DNA of 64,000 nt from positions 288,657 to 352,656 of the forward strand of contig CAYVOV010000001.1 of assembly GCA_964453525.1 (NCBI GenBank), in the 5' to 3' direction. Shown piece after piece: positions 49,745 through 57,766 of the stretch. Position numbers and translations under genes: made by a program. The notes beneath the pieces were generated by a model. That model ran no database searches. It was not told the origin of the DNA and saw nothing but the letters and a program-made list of their open reading frames with translations. The DNA is from CAYVOV01 sp964453525 (GTDB taxonomy: Bacteria; Chloroflexota; Dehalococcoidia; Dehalococcoidales; UBA2162). How positions within the stretch are numbered: position 1 is the stretch's first letter; each line of letters starts with the position of its first letter.

Positions 49745-50320
49745 ATGGGAAAGGTTACGATTGACAACAAAACCACCGTTTATCCGATGCCGGCGTTCCT
49801 GATTGGGGCAAACGTCGACGGCAAACCGAACTTCATGACCGCGGCGTGGTCAGGTATTGCCGGTGGAAGTCCGCCGATAATTACGGTGGGAATACGCCCC
49901 ACCCGCCATACCCTCAAAGGCATAAGGCAGAATATGACCTTTTCCGTTAATGTGCCATCTGCAGACCTTGTAAAGGAGACCGACTACTGCGGCATTGAGT
50001 CCGGCAGCAAGGTTGATAAGGTGGCGGTCTGCAAGTTCAAGATATTCTACGGCAAGCTGGAAACGGCTCCCCTTATCGAGCAGTGCCCGGTAAACCTGGA
50101 ATGCCAGGTCATGCATATGCTGGATGTAGGCAGTCATGTCCTGGTTGCCGGCAGAATCGAAGAAAATCTGGTCTCCGATGACTGTATCACCGACGGCAAG
50201 CCCGATGTTGATAAGATAAAGCCGATAACCTATGTTACCGGGCCGGCCCTGCATTATCAGTCTTTAGGGGAATATGTGGGCAAAGCCTTCAGCATCGGTC
50301 TGGAACTAAAAAGTTCCTAG
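49745..50320 (+). CDS. Flavin reductase-like FMN-binding split-barrel protein
   Basis: The protein has 191 residues from the ATG at 49745, which has AGGAGGAAGG upstream. A longer frame to 49625 crosses repeat and promoter DNA and is rejected. The sequence fits the flavin reductase-like domain: YPMPAFLIGANVDGKPNFMTAAWSGIAGG, PPIITVGIRP, FSVNVPSADLV and a conserved DYCGIESGSKVDK. These proteins bind FMN and reduce flavins or act as small redox enzymes in anaerobes. A TTGCGCAA-type site (49705) lies 33 bp before the ATG. Confidence 0.88.
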   Translation: MGKVTIDNKTTVYPMPAFLIGANVDGKPNFMTAAWSGIAGGSPPIITVGIRPTRHTLKGIRQNMTFSVNVPSADLVKETDYCGIESGSKVDKVAVCKFKIFYGKLETAPLIEQCPVNLECQVMHMLDVGSHVLVAGRIEENLVSDDCITDGKPDVDKIKPITYVTGPALHYQSLGEYVGKAFSIGLELKSS

Positions 50321-50376
50321 TTGAGTTGAATCAATATCATAGTTCTACTTTTTAAGGGGAAGGGGGGAGATTTAGA

Positions 50377-50414
50377 AAGAGGTTGTGTGACGCTTTAGCG
50401 TCACACAACCTCTT
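50377..50414. terminator. Perfect hairpin between converging genes
   Basis: 17-bp arms (50377-50393 and 50398-50414) with a TTTA loop lie between the flavin reductase gene and the converging crotonase gene. Neither side has a long T tract. It may end both transcripts or be another dispersed palindrome. Confidence 0.55.
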
Positions 50415-50531
50415 CGACTCCTAATGGCTGAACTGAGGAACAGCAGGCAGACCTTTTCTAAAGGGGGGAGATTGTTTCTCAATGAGGAGTTCTCGCCCTT
50501 TTATATTCAATTCCACTTCTATCGTCTGAAC

Positions 50532-51383
50532 TTACTTGTACTTGCTGGCTGACCAGGTTCTGGGGCCAGGTGCGCCTTTGAACTGAGGAGCCCTTTTCTC
50601 AATAAAGGAAAGCACGCCTTCCCTCATATCTTCAAAGTGAGCCGACATCAGATAAAGGTCTGCAATGTCCTCAGCCCGCCCCACAGCATCCATGCTCATT
50701 GAAAGCCCGTCATTCACCAGCCTCTTTATCTGACTTATCGCCCCGGCAGGTCCCCTGGCGATTTTTTCAGCAAACTCCCTTACTCTGTCTTCAAACTCGT
50801 CGGCCGGATAAACATGGTTGACCAGGCCCCACTCCATTGCTTGCCTGGCGTCAATGAGTTCGCCCATCATCAGCATTTCCTTTGCCCGGTGCGGGCCGAT
50901 AAGCCGCGGCAGCAGCCACTGTCCCTGACCGGAGGAGACAAGACCTCTCCGCACGAAGAACTCACCAAAAGTAGCATTCTCAGAAGCCAGTATAATATCA
51001 CTCTCCAGGACAAAACTTAAACCGCCGCCGACCGCCACACCGTTGACCGCGGCTATCACCGGCTTGGGCAGATTCCACAGTTCCAGTCCAATCTCCCAGG
51101 GTGAACCACTTGGCCGGCTGGTGTCTCTGACCGGCATACCTTCACCACGCTCTCTGCCGTGGACGAACTCCGCCTGTTGGGTAACATCCCTGCCGGCGGC
51201 AAAGCCTTTTCCGATTCCGGTTATCACCATCACCCTGGCTTCTTCAGTGACCCTTACTTCCCTGATTGCCTCATGCAGCTCCACGTGCAGTTCCTGGCTC
51301 AAAGCATTCATTTTCTCAGGTCTGTTAAATTTCGCCCAGGCTACTCCATTCTCGATTGTAAATATCATCTGGTCGTATGGCAT
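50532..51383 (-). CDS. Crotonase-superfamily protein without the hydratase glutamates
   Basis: The 283-residue protein has the enoyl-CoA hydratase/isomerase fold: FTIENGVAWAKFNRPEKMNAL, the oxyanion-hole segments GIGKGFAAGRD and AAVNGVAVGGG, and the long C-terminal helices. Aligned to rat mitochondrial enoyl-CoA hydratase, Glu144 (GGCEL) is Ser (GGGLSF) and Glu164 (FGQPE) is Phe (FGEFF). It is therefore unlikely to be a classic hydratase. Other crotonase subfamilies (isomerases, decarboxylases, thioesterases, naphthoate synthase) remain open. AAAGGAG precedes the ATG. Confidence 0.85.
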   Translation of the reverse strand: MPYDQMIFTIENGVAWAKFNRPEKMNALSQELHVELHEAIREVRVTEEARVMVITGIGKGFAAGRDVTQQAEFVHGRERGEGMPVRDTSRPSGSPWEIGLELWNLPKPVIAAVNGVAVGGGLSFVLESDIILASENATFGEFFVRRGLVSSGQGQWLLPRLIGPHRAKEMLMMGELIDARQAMEWGLVNHVYPADEFEDRVREFAEKIARGPAGAISQIKRLVNDGLSMSMDAVGRAEDIADLYLMSAHFEDMREGVLSFIEKRAPQFKGAPGPRTWSASKYK

Positions 51384-51492
51384 GATGCTCCTTTCGTTCG
51401 TCTATTTTCACGGTTTTGGGATTTGAGTTTATCGCCGCAGTAAGAATTTGTCAATATTACATAATGTATGAAAGGTAAGAAAGAAAAGGAAC

Positions 51493-51524
51493 GGAAAAAG
51501 AGGGGCGAGAGCCCCTCTTTTTCC
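51493..51524 (-). terminator. Terminator of the dnaG-rpoD operon
   Basis: 14-bp arms (51493-51506 and 51511-51524, GGAAAAAGAGGGGC) with a GAGA loop lie 20 bases beyond the rpoD stop. The stem has a built-in A/T tract, so it should terminate from either direction. Confidence 0.8.
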
Positions 51525-51544
51525 ACTCATTTTCTGAGTTGTTT

Positions 51545-52975
51545 TTACTCCAGGTAGTCCTTCAACCGGCGGCTCCGGCTGGGGTGGCGCAGTTTACGGA
51601 GCGCTTTTGCCTCTATCTGGCGGATGCGCTCCCGGGTTACGTTGAACTCCTGCCCCACTTCCTCAAGGGTCCGGCTTCGTCCGTCCTCAAGCCCGAACCT
51701 CAGGCGGAGTACCCGCTGCTCACGGGGCGTTAAACAGGAAAGCACTTCTTCAATTTGCTCTTTAAGTAGTTGCTTGGAGGCGGCATCAACCGGAGGCAGA
51801 GCGTTTCTGTCCTCAATAAAATCACCCAGATGACTGTCTTCCTCTTCTCCAATGGGCGCCTCAAGAGATACCGGTAACTGCGCTACCTTCACTATTTCCC
51901 TGATCTTTGCCGGCGGCAGGTCCATCCTTGAACCTATCTCTTTAGCGTTCGGTTCGCGTCCGTACTCTTGGGCAAGCCGACGGCTTATTCTCAGTAGCTT
52001 ATTGATTGTCTCAATCATATGGACCGGGACACGAATAGTACGGGCCTGGTCGGCAATCGCCCGGGTAATCGCCTGGCGAATCCACCAGGTGGCATAGGTG
52101 CTGAACTTATAACCTCTATGGTGGTCGAACTTCTCCACGGCCCTGATTAAACCGATGTTGCCCTCCTGGACGAGGTCGAGGAGCGACATCCCCCTGCCGA
52201 TATGCTTTTTGGCTACGCTTACCACGAGGCGCAGGTTCGCTTCAATCAGATGTTTCTCCGCTTTTTCAGCCTCGCGTTTGATTTCATCAAGCTTTTCCCT
52301 TACTTTACCTTCATGAGCCCGGATTTTATCTACGGATTCCCTATCGTTCACCAGTTTCTGCAAATCAGAGAGCGAAACTTTATCACCGATAGTGTCAATG
52401 ACCTCATCTATCAGCAGATTAAAATTCAGTGAAAGATTGATTATTATCTGTTCCGTCTCAGGCATGAATTCATCAATCTTGCGAGAAAGAGCCTGGATTA
52501 ACTGCTGGTCAATGACGCCGTCAATACTCTCCCGAAATTTCTCATCCGATATAACCTGCTTGAATTTATCCGTCGTCTTGATACCAAGCTGTTTCTGGAG
52601 CAGGCGGATTATACCGGCACTCTGCCCTATTTCTTTGAGCATGGCAAGCACTATTTCGGTTGCCGAAGGAGACACACCATATTCCTCAATATAATTCCGC
52701 TTTATCTCCCTTATTCTTTTAGCTTCTTCTATTTTCTGGGCCAGAATTCTCTCGTCTGCGGCAGTAAGAAGTTGTACCTTGCCGATTTCATGAAGGTACA
52801 GGCGTACCGGGTCGTCAGCCACTTCCTGCTCTTCTGTCGATTCTAAAACAGCATCAAGTTCCAAATCTTCGGACGACTTGAGCTTACCAGTCAAATCGTC
52901 GGGAGAAACTAAATCCTCCTCATCTTCATTATTCGATGAAAACTGGTCTGAATTCTTATAGCTGTCCAACGTCAT
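51545..52975 (-). CDS. rpoD: Primary RNA polymerase sigma factor RpoD/SigA
   Basis: This 476-residue housekeeping sigma factor has an acidic N-terminus and region 1.2 (DDPVRLYLHEIGKVQLL). A non-conserved insert follows, then region 2 (LVVSVAKKHIGRGMSLLDLVQEGNIGLIRAVEKFD and YKFSTYATWWIRQAITRAIADQARTIRVPVHM), region 3 and region 4.2 (TLEEVGQEFNVTRERIRQIEAKALRKLRHPSR). It recognises TTGACA/TATAAT promoters like those noted in this window. It starts 4 bp after dnaG, the common dnaG-rpoD arrangement. Confidence 0.97.
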   Translation of the reverse strand: MTLDSYKNSDQFSSNNEDEEDLVSPDDLTGKLKSSEDLELDAVLESTEEQEVADDPVRLYLHEIGKVQLLTAADERILAQKIEEAKRIREIKRNYIEEYGVSPSATEIVLAMLKEIGQSAGIIRLLQKQLGIKTTDKFKQVISDEKFRESIDGVIDQQLIQALSRKIDEFMPETEQIIINLSLNFNLLIDEVIDTIGDKVSLSDLQKLVNDRESVDKIRAHEGKVREKLDEIKREAEKAEKHLIEANLRLVVSVAKKHIGRGMSLLDLVQEGNIGLIRAVEKFDHHRGYKFSTYATWWIRQAITRAIADQARTIRVPVHMIETINKLLRISRRLAQEYGREPNAKEIGSRMDLPPAKIREIVKVAQLPVSLEAPIGEEEDSHLGDFIEDRNALPPVDAASKQLLKEQIEEVLSCLTPREQRVLRLRFGLEDGRSRTLEEVGQEFNVTRERIRQIEAKALRKLRHPSRSRRLKDYLE

Positions 52976-52979
52976 TTTC

Positions 52980-54734
52980 TCATCTCCTTTTTTCCCAACC
53001 TCTCCTTGCTTTTTGAGTGAAGACTTCCCGTAATTCAGTACTTACTTCCAGCTCCTGCTCCCCGGGTAATTCGGTTGCTGCCGGTTCCACTCCCAGGGCA
53101 GATGCCCTCTTCCGCGCCAGACCCTTCAGGTACTCCTCCCGCAGACGGAGTACATATCTATTATACCTTTCCTCAATCTGAGTCGCCAGTACCGGCTTTT
53201 TCACCAGTGTATCCAGATATTCCCGGAGTGCGGTATCAAGTTTTTCCCTTAAGGATATAAGGTCATCACTCTGCTGCCAGGCAATGAAAATCTCGCGATT
53301 TTCGCTATCTTCAAAATAATCAGACAGAAGACCGGAATTACTGTTTTTAAGCTCAGGATGCTGCAGTAATAAGGCAAGAATCTCTTTCTCGATAGGGTGG
53401 GAAAGGAGAGGCTGTACGGAACGGGCTACTTCTTCCCTCTTCGGCTGTCTGGTTTTAATCTCGGATTGATACTGTTTTAAAGCAGCCTCAAGATTCGGAT
53501 AGCTTGCGCCGGTTAACCGGGACAGCTCGGCCAGATAGTGGTCTCTGCGGACGTAATCTTTCATCGAAGCGATTATTGGTAAAAGCCTGTTTACCGCCGA
53601 TGATTTGTCACCGGCTTTCGTCATGTCCAGTCCGGTAGTAACCATCTTGATAGTGTAATCAACAACTGGCAATGCTTCATCGAGTAATTTTTGCCAGGTC
53701 CCGTTATTCTCCCTGATAACGTCATCGGGGTCTTTCCCTTCCGGCAGAACTGCAACCTTCAACTCAGCATCCAGGCTATTTTCATAGTCGACACAGCGGA
53801 GCATCGCTTCCTCACCGGCGGAATCGGCATCAAGAGCGAGCGTAATACTCCTCGTCAATCTCTTAATAATGTCTATCTGCCTTTCGGTAACGGCGGTGCC
53901 CATCGAAGCAATCACATTATTAAAACCATTCTGGTGAGCGGTGATAACATCCATGTATCCCTCGACGATTACTGCCAGGTTCTGCTGTCTTATCGCCGCT
54001 GCGGCGAGATTTATTGCGTAAAGGGTACCGCTTTTATCGAACACCGGCGTCTGCGGTGAGTTAACGTATTTGGGCAGAGAATCATCAAGGACTCTGGCAC
54101 CGAAACCGGTGGTTCTACCCCGGTTGTCTTTTATCGGGAAAATCAGTCGGTTGCGAAATCTGTCATGGGTACTACCGTCATCGGCCGCTATTATCAACCC
54201 GGCCTCGAGTATTTCACTTTCCGGATAATTTTTCTCAAGCAGGTAATGCTTGAGCGCTTCCCAGCTATTCAGGGCAAATCCAAGCTGGAAATCGGAGATT
54301 GTTTCCGCAAGTAGACCACGCCCTTCAAGATATTCCCTGGCTCTTTTCGCCTCGGTTGAGTTGAGCAGCAGGTTATGAAAGTAAAGGGCTGCCGCTTCAT
54401 TTACCCTGTATAGTCGTTCTTTTACATCTTTACCGGCCCCCGGCTCAATCCTGGTCGGTATTGTAATTCCTGCCTTATCGGCAAGAAGCCGGAGCGCTTC
54501 ACCAAAATCAATATTCTCTTTCCTCATCACGAAGGAAAAGACATCGCCGCCGGTATTACAGGCGCCGAAACAGTGCCAGCTCTGCTGCTCGGGATAAACA
54601 TAGAAAGACGGATTCTTTTCGCTGTGGAACGGACACAGTGCCGCCATGTTGCGTCCCGCCTTTTTCAGAGTGGTGTACTGGCTTATAACCTCGACAATAT
54701 CAAGTTTTTGTTTTACCTCGTCGATAACGCTCAT
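52980..54734 (-). CDS. dnaG: DNA primase DnaG
   Basis: DnaG makes RNA primers for replication. The 584-residue protein has an N-terminal zinc domain CPFHSEKNPSFYV with HCFGACNTGGDVFSF (Cys-x3-Cys spacing), the primase core, the Toprim motifs EGYMDVITAHQ and LALDADSAGEEA, and a C-terminal helical DnaB-interacting region. It leads the dnaG-rpoD operon. The -10 box TATAAT is 8 bases before the ATG and no Shine-Dalgarno sequence exists, suggesting a leaderless mRNA. Confidence 0.97.
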   Translation of the reverse strand: MSVIDEVKQKLDIVEVISQYTTLKKAGRNMAALCPFHSEKNPSFYVYPEQQSWHCFGACNTGGDVFSFVMRKENIDFGEALRLLADKAGITIPTRIEPGAGKDVKERLYRVNEAAALYFHNLLLNSTEAKRAREYLEGRGLLAETISDFQLGFALNSWEALKHYLLEKNYPESEILEAGLIIAADDGSTHDRFRNRLIFPIKDNRGRTTGFGARVLDDSLPKYVNSPQTPVFDKSGTLYAINLAAAAIRQQNLAVIVEGYMDVITAHQNGFNNVIASMGTAVTERQIDIIKRLTRSITLALDADSAGEEAMLRCVDYENSLDAELKVAVLPEGKDPDDVIRENNGTWQKLLDEALPVVDYTIKMVTTGLDMTKAGDKSSAVNRLLPIIASMKDYVRRDHYLAELSRLTGASYPNLEAALKQYQSEIKTRQPKREEVARSVQPLLSHPIEKEILALLLQHPELKNSNSGLLSDYFEDSENREIFIAWQQSDDLISLREKLDTALREYLDTLVKKPVLATQIEERYNRYVLRLREEYLKGLARKRASALGVEPAATELPGEQELEVSTELREVFTQKARRGWEKRR

Positions 54735-54742
54735 CTTACCGC

Positions 54743-54748
54743 ATTATA
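54743..54748 (-). promoter_or_regulatory. -10 box directly before dnaG
   Basis: TATAAT on the minus strand, with 8 bases between it and the ATG. The -35 region is poor. The same 8-base geometry is seen at the RAM-domain gene at 21648. Confidence 0.5.
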
Positions 54749-54800
54749 CTACTTTTTATCCTTTTTCACTGATTTTTCACACCGTAAACAATAAACCTCA

Positions 54801-55580
54801 CTAATAATTCATTCTCACTTTAACCCCGCGATTCTGGAGGTACGCTTTTAAGTCGCGGCAGGTGTATTCGCCGTAATGGACAATCGAAGCCACCAGGGCG
54901 GCATCGGCGTGCCCTTCCGTGATAACTTTGTAGAGATGCTCCGGCTTGCCGGCGCCGCCGGAAGCGATGACGGGAATTTCCACTGAATCAGCTATCATCC
55001 GGGTAAGATTTATCTCGTACCCGTCTTTCGTTCCGTCGGCATCAATCGAGTTTATCACCAGCTCGCCGGCGCCAAGCTCTTCGCCCGTTTTTGCCCACTC
55101 AAGAGCATCGATGCCGGTAGGAGTGATTCCGCCGTTAATGACAATCTCATACCCGGAAGGGATTTCCTCTGTCCGGCTCACCCTTCTTATATCCATGGAA
55201 AGGATTGTGCTCTGTGAACCGATTGCCTGAGCGATATCGGATATAAGCTTTTTTTGTTTTACCGCCGCCGTATTTACGTTTACCTTTTCAGCGCCGGCGT
55301 TTCTCAGCTTGGTGGCATCTTTCACTGAGCGGATACCGCCGCCCACCGAGAAAGGAATAAATATCTGTGAAGCCACTTCCTCGACAAAATCTATCATGAT
55401 GTCCCTGTTTTCCCTGGAAGCAGTGATGTCGTAAAAGACAAGCTCATCGACACCGTCTTCATAATACTGACGCGCTTTTACAATAGGGTCACCAATGTCC
55501 TTGGTATCGACAAATCTAATGCTCTTGGCAAGCTTGCCGCTGCGGACATCCAGGCAGACGACTAACCTTTTACTTAACAT
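54801..55580 (-). CDS. hisF: Imidazole glycerol phosphate synthase cyclase subunit
   Basis: HisF, a TIM barrel of 259 residues, uses ammonia from HisH to form IGP and AICAR in histidine synthesis. Catalytic aspartates are in VVCLDVRSG (about residue 10) and LSMDIRR (about 130). Phosphate-binding GGGIRSV and ASGGAG loops are visible. The early segment reads KLAKSIRF instead of the common VVKGV-type, a variant seen in some anaerobic lineages. hisH lies just upstream with a repeat between them, and no other his gene is in the window. Confidence 0.88.
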   Translation of the reverse strand: MLSKRLVVCLDVRSGKLAKSIRFVDTKDIGDPIVKARQYYEDGVDELVFYDITASRENRDIMIDFVEEVASQIFIPFSVGGGIRSVKDATKLRNAGAEKVNVNTAAVKQKKLISDIAQAIGSQSTILSMDIRRVSRTEEIPSGYEIVINGGITPTGIDALEWAKTGEELGAGELVINSIDADGTKDGYEINLTRMIADSVEIPVIASGGAGKPEHLYKVITEGHADAALVASIVHYGEYTCRDLKAYLQNRGVKVRMNY

Positions 55581-55602
55581 AGCTTTTTATTATACACCTT
55601 GC

Positions 55603-55716
55603 TGCCATTCCAGCACATGCGGGAATCCATTTTATTCTCCCGTCATTCCAGCGAAAGCTGGAATCCAGTGGTTGGGGAAAAGAAGAGTGGATTCTGGCCT
55701 TCGCCAGAATGACAAT
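55603..55716. repeat. Dispersed palindromic repeat between hisH and hisF
   Basis: It contains CATTCCAGCACATGCGGGAA, GTCATTCCAGCGAAAGCTGG and TTCTGGCCTTCGCCAGAATG, several overlapping inverted repeats. It separates two genes that are normally adjacent and must be transcribed through if they form one operon. Confidence 0.75.
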
Positions 55717-55725
55717 CACAGGTAC

Positions 55726-56343
55726 CTAGGTTTTTCCTTCCCACTTCGCAAACCTCGCCAGCAATTCGAGTCCCAGGCGGCCGCTTTTTTCGGGGTGGAA
55801 CTGGGTGGCAAACAGGTTATTATATCCAAGCGCTGAGCAGAAGTCATTTTCATATTCCGTAACCGCATAAATGTCTGCTTTCCTGGTCGGCTGAGGATAA
55901 TAAGAATGAACAAAATAGAACTCGTCTCCCGCCTCTATTCCTTCGAGGAGCGGGTGAGGCTGAACTACCTTTACTTCATTCCATCCCATATGCGGTATTT
56001 TAAGTCGTTTATTCTGTATCCTGAAACGAAGAGTTTTTCCCGGAATGAGCCCGAGACACTTCTGGTCTCCTTCCTCGGAGCTATCAAGGATAATCTGGGC
56101 ACCAAGGCAGATGCCGAGTATCGGGACTCCGGATTTAAATGCCCTGGCTAGAGCCGTATCCAGGCCCAGTTCTGACATGTATTCCATAGCGCTCGGTGCG
56201 GCTCCAACCCCGGGAAAGATAATCTTTTCCGCATCAATAACATCAGCGGGATTATTTGTAACCGTGGCTGGAATACCAACCTCGGAACAGGCACGCTGCA
56301 CACTCCGTATATTACCGGCGCCATAATCTATAATCGTAATCAT
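55726..56343 (-). CDS. hisH: Imidazole glycerol phosphate synthase glutaminase subunit
   Basis: HisH is the class I glutamine amidotransferase partner of HisF. The 205-residue protein has the triad Cys in LGICLGAQ (about 79) and His/Glu in TQFHPEKSG (about 185-187), plus the oxyanion segment and the opening IIDYGAGNIRSV. Length is normal. It is upstream of hisF on the same strand, with a 145-bp gap carrying a dispersed repeat. Confidence 0.93.
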   Translation of the reverse strand: MITIIDYGAGNIRSVQRACSEVGIPATVTNNPADVIDAEKIIFPGVGAAPSAMEYMSELGLDTALARAFKSGVPILGICLGAQIILDSSEEGDQKCLGLIPGKTLRFRIQNKRLKIPHMGWNEVKVVQPHPLLEGIEAGDEFYFVHSYYPQPTRKADIYAVTEYENDFCSALGYNNLFATQFHPEKSGRLGLELLARFAKWEGKT

Positions 56344-56384
56344 TTTTTAAACCTTTTAAGTTAAGAGGCTAATTTGGTCTACCT

Positions 56385-56580
56385 CACCCCCTGTATCCCC
56401 CTCTCCTTCAAAGGAGTCTTGCCCTAAAAGTCGTGTGTTCCTGTCACCCTGGAGCGTAGCGAAGGGTCTCAGGGAGGAGGGGTATTACCCTGACTACCCC
56501 ACCCTGAGATTCTTCGTCCGCCAGAGGCGGACTCCAGAATGACTTTTGAGGCAAGGACCTTCAAGGGGGGGGATTTTGTT
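56385..56580. repeat. Repeat-rich gap between dgt and hisH
   Basis: Contains TACCTCACCCCCTG like the mosaic family, CACCCTGGAGCGTAGCGAAGG facing CACCCTGAGATTCTTCG, and the GTCCGCCAGAGGCGGAC palindrome also found at 25976-26090. The 348-bp gap 56344-56691 shows no gene. Confidence 0.65.
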
Positions 56581-56691
56581 AGTGATTCGTAATCCATTTC
56601 TGTATTACCTCCCGAGCACTTATGCATTCAATGGCTCGGTGCGTTACTACTTCCCACTGCTTCGACCATCTTTTCTTCTATTTGTTTAGCC

Positions 56692-57723
56692 TCATTTTAA
56701 CTCCTCCGCCAGGCTTGTTGCATACCTGTCGGTCATGCCGGCGATGTAGTCGACAACCCGCCGTTCAGTTTCATCGCTGTGGATGGAGTACTCCGGCGGC
56801 AGGCTATCTTCGTGCTTAACATAATACGCATATAGAAGACGGACTATCCTTCTTGCTCTATCCGCTTCTTCTTCGGCAGCGTGCCTGTTATATACCCTGT
56901 CGAAAAGGAATTCGCGAAGAATTTCAGCCGCCCCTAAAACACCGGGACTCATAACTATCACCGGAGTGGTAGCGTTTCCAACTCTCACAGACCATGACTG
57001 CTCGATAACATCGCTAACCATTGTGTTCATTCGTTCCCGATGAGCCTTTCCCAGAACCCTGGTAGCTGAGACCGGTAAATCACTCTCTGTAATAACCTGA
57101 GCCCTTATCGCGTCATCGATGTCATGATTTAGCCAGGCCAGTATGTCAGCAATCTTGACGATTTCACCCTCGAGTGTGTTCACTTCGCCCCAGTCTTCTC
57201 CCAGTATACCTGCGCCTGATTTGGAGTGGTTCACAATTCCGTCTCTGACCTCCCAGGTAAGATTGAGCCCCCTGCCATCGTTCTCCAGCAGGTCAACTGT
57301 CCTCAGACTTTGCTCATTATGCCGGAACCCTTCGCTGTAAAGCTTATTCAGGACTTCCTCGCCGACATGACCGAAGGGAGTGTGCCCGAGGTCGTGGCCC
57401 AGAGCGATTGCCTCGGTCAGGTCCTCGTTAAGGTTCAGTGCCCGGGCGATGGTACGGGCTATCTGGGATACCTCCAGGGTATGGGTCAGCCTCGTCACAT
57501 AGTGGTCGCCCTGAGGGGCGATAAAGACCTGGGTCTTATGCTTCAGACGGCGGAAAGCCTTTGAGTATATGATGCGGTCACGGTCACGCTGAAAAGCAGT
57601 GCGTATCGGGCAGGGCTCTTCATGGCTCAGTCTGCCCCGGGATTCTCTGCTTTTTACGGCGTACGGGGACAGGCTTTCCTCTTTCTCTTCAGCTATCTGG
57701 CGAATGTTAAGCTGTTTTATCAA
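56692..57723 (-). CDS. dgt: dGTPase-like HD-domain triphosphohydrolase
   Basis: This 343-residue type 2 deoxyguanosinetriphosphate triphosphohydrolase-like protein hydrolyses dNTPs to nucleoside and triphosphate. It has FQRDRDRIIYSKAFRRLKHKTQVF, the HD residues in LTHTLEVSQIARTIAR and ALGHDLGHTPFGHVGEEVL, and the late EGEIVKIADILAWLNHDIDDA segment. It starts 43 bp after the YcaQ-like gene ends, so the two may be co-transcribed. It probably helps control nucleotide pools. Confidence 0.92.
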   Translation of the reverse strand: MIKQLNIRQIAEEKEESLSPYAVKSRESRGRLSHEEPCPIRTAFQRDRDRIIYSKAFRRLKHKTQVFIAPQGDHYVTRLTHTLEVSQIARTIARALNLNEDLTEAIALGHDLGHTPFGHVGEEVLNKLYSEGFRHNEQSLRTVDLLENDGRGLNLTWEVRDGIVNHSKSGAGILGEDWGEVNTLEGEIVKIADILAWLNHDIDDAIRAQVITESDLPVSATRVLGKAHRERMNTMVSDVIEQSWSVRVGNATTPVIVMSPGVLGAAEILREFLFDRVYNRHAAEEEADRARRIVRLLYAYYVKHEDSLPPEYSIHSDETERRVVDYIAGMTDRYATSLAEELK

Positions 57724-57766
57724 CTGATACCATGTCCAGTATATTCGTTATTTTTATACAGGTCTA

